Below are positions 14,501 through 25,700 of a stretch of DNA of 64,000 nucleotides, piece after piece. The notes under the pieces were generated by a model, which saw only the letters and a program-made list of their open reading frames with translations, searched no databases and had not been told where the DNA came from. Every line of letters starts with the position of its first letter. Position 1 is the stretch's first letter. Location: assembly GCA_963965975.1 (NCBI GenBank), contig OZ014417.1, forward strand, positions 5,251,821 to 5,315,820. Direction: 5' to 3'. Origin of the DNA: Xestospongia bergquistia. Its lineage: Eukaryota > Porifera > Demospongiae > Haplosclerida > Petrosiidae. The position numbers and the translations under genes are program-made.

Positions 14501-16420
14501 TTGACAGTTTAGTAAGTTGGTTTGCATTACCACTCTAAAGTCTTTAATTTAAAGACTTTAGAAGGTTTAGACTATTGAGTGAAGTTTATAAAGTAAACTA
14601 CTCAGACTTAGGGACTTAATGGGACTAACTATATAAGCTGCTATTAACAGTTTAGTAAGTTTATTTGCATTAACGCTCTAAAGTCTTTAATTTAAAGACT
14701 TTAGAGGGATTAAACTATTGAGTGAAATTTTTAAAGTAAACTGCTCAGTCTAAAGGACTTAATGGGACTAACTAAATAAACTGCTATTAACAGTTTAGGA
14801 AATTGGTTTGCATTAACAATCTAAAGTCTTTAAATTAAAGACTTTAGAGGGTTTAAACTATTGAGTGAAGTTTATAAAGTAAACTGCTCAGTCTAAGGGA
14901 CTTAGTGGGACTAACTATATAAGCTGCTATTAACAGTATAGTAAGTTGGTTTGCAGTAACACTGTAAAGTCTTTAATTTAAAGACTTTAGAGGGTTTAAA
15001 CTATTGAGTGAATTTTAGAAAGTAAACTACTTAGTCTAAGGTACTTAGTGGAACTAACTATATAAGCTGCATATTAACAGTTTAGTAAGTTTGTTTGCAT
15101 TAACACTCTAAAGTCTTGAACTTAAAGACTTTAGAAGGTTTAGACTATTGAGTGAAGTTTCTAAAGTAAACTACTCAGTCTTAGGGACTTAATGGGACTA
15201 ACTATATATGCTGCTATTAACAGTTTAGTAAGTTGATTTGCGATAACGCTCTAAAGTCTTTAATTTAATGACTTTAGAGTGTTTAAACTATTGAGTGAAG
15301 TTTATAAAGTAAACTGCTCAGTCTAAAGGACATAATGGGTCTAACTAAATAAACTGCTATTAACAGTTTAGTAAGTTGTTTGCGTTAACACTCTAAAGTC
15401 TTTAAATTAAAGACTTTAGAGGGTTTAAACTATTGAGTGAATTTTATAAAGTAAACTACTTAGTCTAAGGAACTTAGTGGGACTAACTATATAAGCTTCT
15501 ATTAACATTTTAGTAAGTTGGTTTGCATTAAGACTCTAAAGTCTTTAATTTAAAGATTTTAGAAGGTTTAGACTATTGAGTGAAGTTTATAATGTAAACT
15601 ACTCAGTCTAAGGGACTTAGTGGGACTAACTATATAAGCTTCTATTAACAGTTTAGTAAGTATGTTTGCATTAACGCTGTAAAGTCTTTAAATTAAAGAC
15701 TGTAGGGTGCATTAACACCCTTAAGTCTTTAATTTAAAGACTTGAGAAGGTTTAGACTATTGAATGAAATTTATAAAGTAAACTGCTCAGTCTAAAGGAC
15801 TTAATGGGACTAACTAAATAAACTGCTATTAACAGTTTCGTAAGTTGGTTTGTATTAACACTCTAAAGTCTGTAATTTAGAGACTTTAGAAGGTTTAGAC
15901 TATTGAGTGAATTTTATAAAGTAGACTACTCAGTCTAAGGGAGTTAATGGGACTAAGTATATAAGCTGCTATTAACAGTTTAGTAAGTTGGTTTGCATTA
16001 ACGCTCTAAAGTCTTTAATTTAAAGACTTTAGAATGTATAGACTATCAAGTGAACTTTATGAAGTAAACTACTCAGTTTAAAGGACTTAATGGGACTAAC
16101 TCAATAAACTGCTATTAACAGTTTAGTAAGTTTGTTTACATTAACGCTGTAAAGTCTTTTATTTAAAGACTTGAGAAGGTTTAGACTATTTTGTGAAATT
16201 AATAAAGTAAACTGCTCAGTCTAAAAGACTTAATGGAACTAACTAAATAAACTGTAATTAACAGTTTAGTAAGTTGGTTTGCATTAACGATGTAAAGTCT
16301 TTAATTTAATGACTTTAAAAAGTTTAGACTAATGAGAGAAGTTAATAAAGTAAACTGCTCAGTCTAACGGAGTTAACGTGACTAACTAAATAAGCTGCAA
16401 AAAACAGTTTTGTAAGTTGG
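13171..16420. repeat. Segment duplication of about 2.76 kb shift in the satellite
   Basis: Monomers at about 13171-13450 and 15928-16200 share a run of private variants (GGGAGTTAATGGGACTAAG, GAATGTATAGAC, AAGTGAACTTTATG, TTTACATTAACGCTG, ATTTTGTGAAATTAAT). A following pair of monomers (TCTAAAAGACTTAATGG, then TCTAACGGAGTTAACGTG) appears three times, at about 13601, 16215 and 16930. The last two are 715 bp apart, which is exactly five monomers. Confidence 0.7.
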
Positions 16421-19183
16421 CTTGCATTAACGCTCTAAAGTCTTTAATTTAGAGTCTTTAGAAGGTTTATACTATTAAGTGAAATATATAAAGTAAACTG
16501 CTCAGTCTAAAGGACTTAAAGGGACTAACTAAATGAACTGCACCTAACAGTTTAGTAAGTTGGTTTGCATTAACGCTCTAAAGTCTTTAATTTAAAAACT
16601 TTAGAAGGTTTAGGCTATTGAGTGAAGTTTATAAAGTAAGCTGCTCAGTCTAAAGGACTCAGTGGGACTAAGTAAATAAACTGCAATTAACAGTTTAGTA
16701 AGTTGGTTTGCATAAGTGCTCTAAAGTCTTTAATTTAAAGACTTTAGAAGGTTTAGAATATTCAGTGAATATTATAAAGTAAACTGCTCAATCTAAAGGA
16801 GTTAACGTGAGTAACTAAAGAAGCCGCAATTAATAGTTTAGTAAGTTGGTTAGCATTAACGCTCTAAAGTCTTTAATTTAAAGACTTTAGAAGATTTAGA
16901 CTATTGAGTGAAGTTTATAAAGTAAACTCCTCAGTCTAAAAGACTTAATGGAACTAACTAAATAAACTATAATTAACAGTTTAGTAAGTTGGTTTGCATT
17001 AACGATGTAAAGTCTTTAATTTAATGACTTTAAAAAGTTTAGACTAATGAGAGAAGTTAATAAAGTAAACTGCTCAGTCTAACGGAGTTAACGTGACTAA
17101 CTAAATAAGCTGCAAAAAACAGTTTAGTAAGTTGGCTTGCATTAACACTCTAAAGTCTTTAATTTAGAGAGTTTAGAAGGTTTAGACTATTGAGTGAAGT
17201 TTATAAAGTGAACTGCTTAGTCTAAAAGACTTAATGGGACTAACTAAATAAACTGCAATTAACAGTTTAGTAAGTTTGTTTTGCATTAACGCTCTAAAGT
17301 TTTTAATTTAAAGACTTAGAAGATTTAGACTATTGAGTGAAGTTTATAAAGTAAACTGCTTAGTCTAAAGGACTTAATTGGAATAACTAAATAAACTGCT
17401 ATTAACAGTTTAGTAAGTTGGTTTGCATTAACGCTCTAAAGTCTTTAATTTAAAGACTTTAGAAGGTTTAGTCTATTGAGTGAAGTTTATAGAGTAAACT
17501 GCTCAGTCTAAAGGACGTGATGGTACTAACTAAATAATCTGCAATTAACATTTTAGTAAGTTGGTTTGCATTAACGCTCTAAAGTCTTTAATTTAAAGAC
17601 TTTAGAAGGTTTAGACTATTGAGTGAAGTTTATAAAGTAAACTGCTCAGTCTAAAGGACTCAATGGGAGTAAGTAATAAACTGCAATTAACAGTTTAGTA
17701 AGTAGGTTTGCATTAACGTTCTAAAGTCTTTAATTTAAAGACTTTAGAAGGTTTAGACTATTGAGTGAAGTTTATAAAGTAAACTGCTCAGTCTAAAGGA
17801 CTTAATGGTACTAACTAAATAAACTGCAATTAACAGTTTAGTAAGTTGGTTTGCATTAATTCTCTAAAGTCTTTAATTTAAAGACTTTAGAAGGTTTAGA
17901 ATATTGAGTGAAGTTTATAAAGTAAACTGCTCAGTCTAAAGGACTTAATGGTACTAACTAAATAAACTGCAATTAACAGTTTAGTAAGTTGGTTTGCATT
18001 AATTCTCTAAAGTCTTTAATTTAAAGACTTTAGAAGGTTTAGAATATTGAGTGAAGTTTATAAAGTAAACTGCTCAGTCTAAAGGACTTAATGGATAAGA
18101 CAGATATGGATCAATATTTTGTTCGAGAAAAGTCTTTAAAATCACTCGAATAACGTCATTAATCAATTATTTACCGTATTACTCTAATTAGCAATACATT
18201 ATCCATTTTTCCCAGTTGATGGCTAGTGATGGCTACTACTGATCCAGGTGAAATTGTACTTGCAGCAATCACAATTCAGGTATGTTACTACTGGTGATGT
18301 TAATAGTAATTATTAATGGTCATTGAATGACAAGTGCTTATGATAAGCCTTGATGTACGAAATATAAGGTAAGCATGTTAGTATGAGCACTGTTATCCCC
18401 CAGAATCAACTTATCTAGCATGTCTAGCCCCTTTGTACGAAGAGGAATGGTCTAGTGACAGTGGTATATGTGACTTGTTGAAGACAGCTGGAATTCCTAG
18501 TCCCTTGAGCCAGATCCATTCACTGTTATTGAAAGGCAGATGGGGAAGGTTCTGGGGATTGTTATAGAGCACTGTGTTCTGTATACATAAAATGTTGCAT
18601 GACAACCAAATTGCAACATGCTACCAAGTACGTGTTTTGATGGAAATGTTATATCTATTGTCACGTGTACTGATATTTCATAGTTATACAGTGGTTATCT
18701 CAATGTGCAAAAGTAGTGTTCCTAATACTAGTGGTATAGCTTGCTCTTTTAGATAGTAGACTATTCTTTAGCAATATCTTGGTTTGTTTTATTTTGTCTA
18801 GTTCCATGTTACTGCTTTAAGCATATGTTACGTTTATTTTTTAGTCCTTCCCATTTTTTGTGGAACAGACTTCTCTATTATAATTCCTCCTTATCAATCT
18901 TTCCATTGTTAGTGTTGGCTCTTGTTCATACACTTCGGTTCTTTCTACATTTTTTGAAGATAATTAGACTACATGGTCATTATTGCTAATAGCCAACAGC
19001 ATTCCAGTATAGCCACTGTGTGGTCTAACAAAGATTTACTCTGTTCTCCTAAGTCAAGAAGAGTTGTATTGCTGCTTGACTTTACAGAATGATTTTATGT
19101 TGGCAGTCATGGGTGCTACTAATGATGATATAGTACTTTTAATAAGTCGATGATCAGGTCCTATACACATGTTGTATATATAC

Positions 19184-19231
19184 CTTTCCTACTACCACCT
19201 CTCTATATTTAGAGAGGTGTTAGTAGGAAAG
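19184..19231. repeat. Near-perfect 48-bp hairpin
   Basis: Two 22-bp arms starting CTTTCCTACTA and ending TAGTAGGAAAG pair with one mismatch around a four-base loop (TATT). It is the strongest short inverted repeat in the flank of the satellite. It could be the tip of a foldback element or a transcribed hairpin; the sequence does not decide. Confidence 0.85.
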
Positions 19232-19310
19232 TCAGAAGATCACAATTACCTTTTGATTGTAGCTACACATTGGTTTGCAGAAGCTGTATTTTTGAAAAAG
19301 ACTATTTTTT
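19219..19310 (+). mobile_element. Possible Ty3/gypsy-type integrase relic
   Basis: One frame reads EDHNYLLIVATHWFAEAVF, which resembles the integrase core stretch around the first catalytic Asp of LTR retrotransposons (a run of hydrophobic residues, then D-x-F-T/S-x-W-x-E-A). The Asp itself appears replaced here and the frame soon ends. There is no LTR, protease or RT nearby. It is a weak call based on a single short similarity and may be chance. Confidence 0.25.
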
Positions 19311-19741
19311 TTTCTGTTTACTAAGTGGCTGTGGTTTCTTACATAACCTTTTCAAGCCCAGATTATGCAAGCAGAGCTCCTGTAAAATATAGATATGAGT
19401 CCAAATCCTAAACTAACAATAGGATTAGACTCAATGCTACACTTATACTAAATGATTTTTATATTAATATGATGGTGGTTGTACTTTTATTATAGAGATG
19501 GTACAGAAAGAGAAGAGATGTTATAAGGTATATATTGTGACTGACTGTTCTCTATGTATACACAGTTTAACAGCTGTAATTGAAGCCATTTGTATCTAGT
19601 ATTTCGTTAGTAATTGAAATTTATAGTAGGAAACAAACAATGATTTATGTGAACGTGTCATTAAAGATATGAGAATGTTTAAGTAGCTCTTGGTATATGG
19701 TATATTGTTGTCTACAGTTATGACTTCTATTTTATCTATAG

Positions 19742-22700
19742 ATTTCAAGTTGATGAATTTCTTGGTTCTAATTCTCCTAAATCAGGTATCACAGTGATAG
19801 CAATATAACAGTTGTATACTCCTCTCAGTATTGCTAATGAATTATAGCAGAATCAATATGTCAACTTGTCCATGCCTACAATCTTAACTCCTATTATATT
19901 TGAAGAATAATTTAATTGCTCTCTTAATTAAACATGTGGAATGTAGAATACTAAAGTATGAATGAATATCAAAGGTATTCATATGCAAATTATTAGACAA
20001 ATTTAACATAATGTACTGAAAAGGAAGCTGGATATATGCAACAAAACAGTTGATCAAAGGTCTTGAAAGAAATCAGCATAACATGTACTTTCATTGCTGA
20101 GGATGGAGACAAAATGTTGCTAACGTCATGTTTATATTGCAAATTTTTAATGTATAACATCTGATCATGTCAGATTTGGCTTTTTGTGCTTTTGTATTCC
20201 TGGCATACTTACTCTATATTTTCCTGTTTATTCCTATTACTGTATACATAGTTACTGTTCTCTAAATTATAATACAATATTTATAAACCAGTCGATGCTT
20301 TCTGAAATTACCAATGTCTGTGGCATATAAATGTTTTATTTAATACGTAGAGGACAGAATGTAATTCTTCTTTTCTTTGAGCAATCCATATTTTATTTGT
20401 TATGTAGGACTTGACTTATTTTTTTATGGTTTAAAACTTCATATTGTTTACACAGACAAAGAAGACGAAGGAGTAAGTTAACTATATTACAAGCATATTA
20501 TTTGTTAAAATTGTTAGAGATTTCATCAATTTTGTGTTGCTATTTTAACCAGTATGGAATCAACTCATATCAAGGTATGACAGCAGTTAACGATGCTATG
20601 TATTAAACCTCCGTGTGCAATCCACATGTCATTATAGACATGGTATGTGTCAGTAGCTTTTAATAAAGAGCATAGTGTGGAGTGGATGAAACAAGTAAAG
20701 TGGATATTGTTACTAGCATGCAAAAAACTTAAAAGACTCAAAGTATGTTAACTCTAAAATTTGGGTATAAAAGTACAAACTGCTTTGTGTATAGCCAGGA
20801 ATGCCTAAAGATGATCAGTTGATTCAAACCTTTTTGACAATTGTGAGTTTTGTCTTATCACTAAGTTATTTACAGTTGTACTTTTACATGCTACAGTTTG
20901 TGCTTTTAACTGATTATACCTTGTGGAAATTATCAGAGAAAGGAGGTAAGCACTCGCTCTTGATGAAAGAGTGAATATGGTACATCAATAGGTGACTCAC
21001 TGAAACCAACTCTTCATAAGATGTGTTCATCATTTATTGAACATTTAATGGAGAATAATTTGTTCCTCTTCCTTCGAGTATGTTATAATAGACTTCAATA
21101 CAGTAATATTTAGTATAGATACTATACATATATTTTAGCATCAAATAGAAATGACTAAAGTCATACATTTATTTAGGAACTGTTATTAAATGGCTTATGT
21201 CATCCTAGACCGAGACTCAATAAACATGCTCTACCTGCTGCTATGGGATTTAGGTAAATCACGGTATTGACTCGGAGAATGGAGTATTCCACATTTGTTT
21301 TTCCAGAGCTGTGGCATTGTGTAGCTTTTCAGGGAAATCTTTGACTTTGTTTATCTCTCAGATACTTACCATACCAGCTTGTATCTGGCATTTACATGAG
21401 CTCTCACCTGAGGTATAGTAAAGTATATTAATGACACAATGATTATGAACACCCATTCAGGCCCTGTCAAATCTTTTAAAATTTGATCTGGTAACTCGAT
21501 GCACTCAACTTCTTAAGAATGTTGTCCTTAATGATATATTACAAACAAAAGATAGAACTGAACATCTAGCCTTGTTTGGTAGGTATTGATAATGATTCTG
21601 CTGTGACATCAAGACTTATTGTAGGTAATTTGCTGCAGTTAAACAGTTTTCAAGTAATGGTACTGTATTCTTTTCAATTTTGTACATGCATAAGTATTTA
21701 TGGTGTTTTGTCCATATATTGTAGTTATGTAGTCAATTCTTAGCATGAGTGGAATATACTTATGGTGTCAGAAAGAAAAACAAACAGACATGTATCATAT
21801 TGACATTACATTGTTGTGATTTTTATTTTTTATTCACTCAGGAGCCTCTTGGTGATCAGGATAAACTGTGTACTTTGGTATGCCAAAATTGATATTGTTG
21901 TTCATATTTTTAAGTATGCTAATACATGTTTGTATGTTTATCTCATTCAGGCCATTTTTATGGATCTTTTAAAGTCATTGAAAGCAGAGAGAAGAGAGTC
22001 AGCAACAGCCAATTGGCATCTTGTCTTTGGTTGGACTTGTAAATCTGGTGATAAAAGGTATATCTAACAAAGTAGTAGTGACTATTTATAAAAATCTTAT
22101 TGAGAATTTCTCAAAAATTCGGAAAAATTTTATGAGTGTTAGCACAGTTATTAACTAGTGTGGAGTAGGAGAATAAAATCAAAGTTCATATTAATTTAGT
22201 AGTCAATAAAGATAAAACATGAACTGGGAAGATTTGCATTAAAAATTTAGTTCTCAGGATATGGCAGTTTTACTTACCACAGCCTACTCTCGGGCTTGTT
22301 ATGAAGACATGATTGATATCTTATGGTTCTAATATATTTGGTGCGGTATATATTGTCTGCATTTGGTGTCTGTGATGTCTCACAATTATTTGTCAAAATT
22401 GTAGCTGTGAGGGTTTTGCATTTTATTCCTTAAACTGCTTTTGGTTTGTGTTGTTTTATCCATTTTTCAAAATTTTTGTGTACTTCTCAATAACAGTGTA
22501 AGTAATTATGGGGTTAATAATAGGAGTTATTAATACTCTTTCATTTACGTGGTAGGTTGTTGGACTGTCTTCCTCATCTTTGTATCCAGTTAAGAATATT
22601 ATGGCGTCCTTCTTGGGTTAGCTATGTATTTGCACCCGTATTATCATTAGAATTGACTCCAAATAAGTCTGATAAAGGTATGACTGGCTAAATATATTTC

Positions 22701-25700
22701 ATTAAGATTGATATGAAGATGTACACATCTGAGTCTGCAGCACGTTAGGAAATAATATGCACTGATTAATACAATTCATGAGTACAGAGAATTTAATATT
22801 TTCTAGATGTATAAATAATTAGTTTGTCTATTATAATTTGGTGGGTGTTCATGATAGAGTTAAAAAAAGCAGATAGTAAAGTTGTTTTTCTAGACTGAGC
22901 TATAGATAAATAACCATCCAGAAGATAACATGGCTAGGCAGGGTAACAATGTATTTGAATTTTCACCCCTTATTTGGGCCAATCTATAATTGATATTGCA
23001 GTCCAAAATTAAATTTTGGTAGTGCCATTAGGTCCATACTTCATTGCATTTTTAACTGGTCCTCATCCCCTAAATCTGATACATTAGCTATATCCAGAAA
23101 AGTATGGCCTTCCTGCCTGATCCATAGCTACTACCTTAAATGGTTAACAGTATAATAAACTTCTGTTTAGTAAACACATGTCTATATAATTAATACCAGT
23201 TCAGTCCACTTTACTCCACTATTTACAGACACCCCATCATTATGGCTATTCTGACAGTAGTCTGATAGTAACCACATCTTCTTTTGCACATGATTGTGTT
23301 AACAATGAATGACCGCATCTAACTATAGAAGTCACATGTTAAATTGTAAATTAACCACTAATGATTTGCCTAAGAAATTTTATAATTTGTAGATATTGTA
23401 ATTTCTGTCATTCTGTATATTTTTTAGATATGATTTGACTATGAAAATGACTGAAGAGTTCAGTCTATAATGTCTTCTAAATAATCCTATTTGTACATGT
23501 ATGTGTTATTCAGACAATTAGACATACCTTTCAGTGAATGGTAGCAAAAGATAACAGTTTGAACACTACAAATTTTATGTAATAGCCTCAAATTAGTGAT
23601 ACTGAATTATTAAAAGATGTTTTCCTTGTGCTGCAGGTAAAGCTATCTTTAAGATGTTTACTACCAGTACATCTTTGATGAAACAAAAAGAGATTGATGA
23701 ATTGTATGTTGCTGCTAAATTCTATGATCTGTGTGTTGAAGCGTTACCTCAATTAGCCAGTGATATTTTGATTGGACTTAGCTCAAATGGTCATCTCCCA
23801 TCAAAACTGTGGTATTTTTTGATACAGATAGCCAGGATTAACACCAGATCTGTACTGGAAGCTTTGAAGACATCTCAAAACTATGGCTTAGTTTCTGTAA
23901 TAGCAATAATGTGTCAAACCACTCTCTACACACTGAGGTACAGAATACGTACATCATTGAAGTATTGTATGTGGAAATATGTATGAAAAATTGACTTTAA
24001 CTGATGATACAACTTTGATTATATACTTGTACAGACACTAGTATATGACTTAGATTATAAATATTGTGAAATTTTAATTTGTGTGTTTTCAGTATTTTAG
24101 ATGACCATGAGTTATATGATGAACAGCAATACTTTTCTCTTGAAGATCTTAGCAAATTGATGGTATTTTTGAATAGTTTTATTTACTCCTGTATTTGGGA
24201 AGAAAATATGACAATCAGTAAAATCCCAGTGACTCAAGGATGTTTGTCGTGTCTTATGTTGTTGCTACAAAGAAATCGTAGGAAAAACTTCCTTATGGAG
24301 GAAGACTTGTTCATCAAGTATGTTGAAACCCCTATTGTCATTGCATAACTATGGTAATTCTTTAATGAAGAGACCTCAAAATCAGCAAATTCATGTCAGA
24401 ATGGAAGTCATGTGTACCTAGAGCTTTGAAATTACTACAACATGCTCCTCACATTATTCCACATTCCAAGGTGTGTCAAAAATAAGCATGCATATGTACA
24501 TTCATTGATTAAAATTCAATGTTTACTTGCTAATTGTATCGATGATATGACTACATTTGTGTATTGTTGCCATTTATACATTTCTGAGCATATATCTATT
24601 GCATCATTTTGTACAAATTTGATGTTTTAACATTATAATTCACAACTATAATAACAGTGTTTTGTGAAGCTAGTGCATCTTAAATCACATAGTCAAATAT
24701 TTTCATTCCTCCTTCAGAGAGTGGAAATATTTTATGAGTATATTAAAGCTGACAAGACAGAACTGGGGATTGGTAGTGGTCATGGTAGAGCACCTGCTAC
24801 ATATATTACCATCAACCGTAACAGGATTTTGGAGAATGGGTATGAACAGCTGTCATCACTTTCAGCTGTAACTATCAAAGGTATCATACGAGTCAAGTTC
24901 ATCAATGAGCAGGTTAGACATCAGTAAATAGATTGTTAGTTCAATATTACCTGGTAATCATAGCTAGAAAACTAAAAATTAAGCATTAATTCCTTTGCAA
25001 TGCTACAGAGTATATTCTTGTAGGGATTGGACGAAGCTGGTATAGACGAAATGGGTGTGTTTAAGGAATTCCTTGAAGAAATTATCAAACAAGCATTTGA
25101 TCCTGTATTGGGAATATTTAAGGTGACATTTTTCTTGTCAATTAATAAGAGATTATTAAATTTATTTGTAGACAAACTCAGATAGTTGTTTGTATCCATC
25201 GCCTACCAGTGGATATCATGAAAATCATTTAGAGATATTTGAATTTTTAGGCAGGATTCTTGGTAAAGCTGTATATGAGGTAAGGGTGTGCAGTCAACAT
25301 TCCATAAACAACAACAAGGCTGAGAGGCAAGCTGGAAAGCATGTAAATAATTGTCAATCAACTATATCCAGCGTTGCTTAACCCATGACAGTGGCTACTA
25401 AAATTTATTGTTAATATATACTGTTTGATTTTTTCAATACTTTTAGTTGTTGTATACAACAACACCATAAGACAATACGTTAGAACATAATGTATTAGTA
25501 AAAGCATGTTGTTAGGAATCTTCTTAATAAAATCAGAAATGATGGCTCTCTAATAGCTGCATGTATTTGTGTGATTGTGCTGCATATTGATATTTTCTTT
25601 TTTCTATAGGGAATAGTATTGGACCTACCTTTTGCTGTATTTTTTCTTCACAATATGATTAAACAAACTCACAGTGTGCTGTACAGCTCACTAGATGAGC

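Larger units (their letters stand above)
1..18094. repeat. Tandem satellite array, monomer about 143 bp, roughly 126 copies
   Basis: The same AT-rich unit repeats head-to-tail from the first base to about 18094, where it stops mid-monomer and unique sequence begins. The first unit boundaries (the CAGTCTAAGG-like word at 1, about 144 and 287) give a 143-bp period, and 18094/143 is about 126 copies. No long open frame exists in it. Monomers differ by scattered substitutions and small indels. Two alternating sub-styles are common, one reading ACTATATAAGCTGC and one ACTAAATAAACTGC. Each monomer carries a 29-bp palindrome (14-bp arms TCTAAAGTCTTTAA and its complement around one central base). The array continues beyond the left edge. 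It may be centromeric, subtelomeric or interstitial; the sequence alone cannot say. Confidence 0.97.
18095..19741. other. Non-coding stretch between the satellite and UBE3B
   Basis: No exon could be assigned with confidence. Short open frames at 18411-18605 (-) and 18574-18756 (+) match nothing recognised. The stretch holds a strong hairpin at 19184-19231 and a possible retroelement integrase relic just after it. A short splice-flanked reading near 19494-19538 (MVQKEKR) resembles the basic segment after the UBE3B N-terminus but is too short to trust. The UBE3B promoter and first exons should lie here. Confidence 0.5.

Noticed and set aside
1-18094. CRISPR-like or bacterial repeat array
   Set aside because: The repeats are contiguous 143-bp monomers with no unique spacers, and the flanking genes are spliced animal genes.
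18411-18756. Two overlapping open frames of 60-64 codons on opposite strands
   Set aside because: No recognisable domain, no splice support and no family resemblance; probably chance.
19555-19600. AVIEAI reading that looks like the start of an IQ motif for UBE3B
   Set aside because: A stop codon follows at once and the key IQxxxRG residues are missing.
25190-25381. Open frame running past the UBE3B exon 25172-25279
   Set aside because: Only the part up to the GTAAGG donor matches the HECT domain; the rest is intron read-through.
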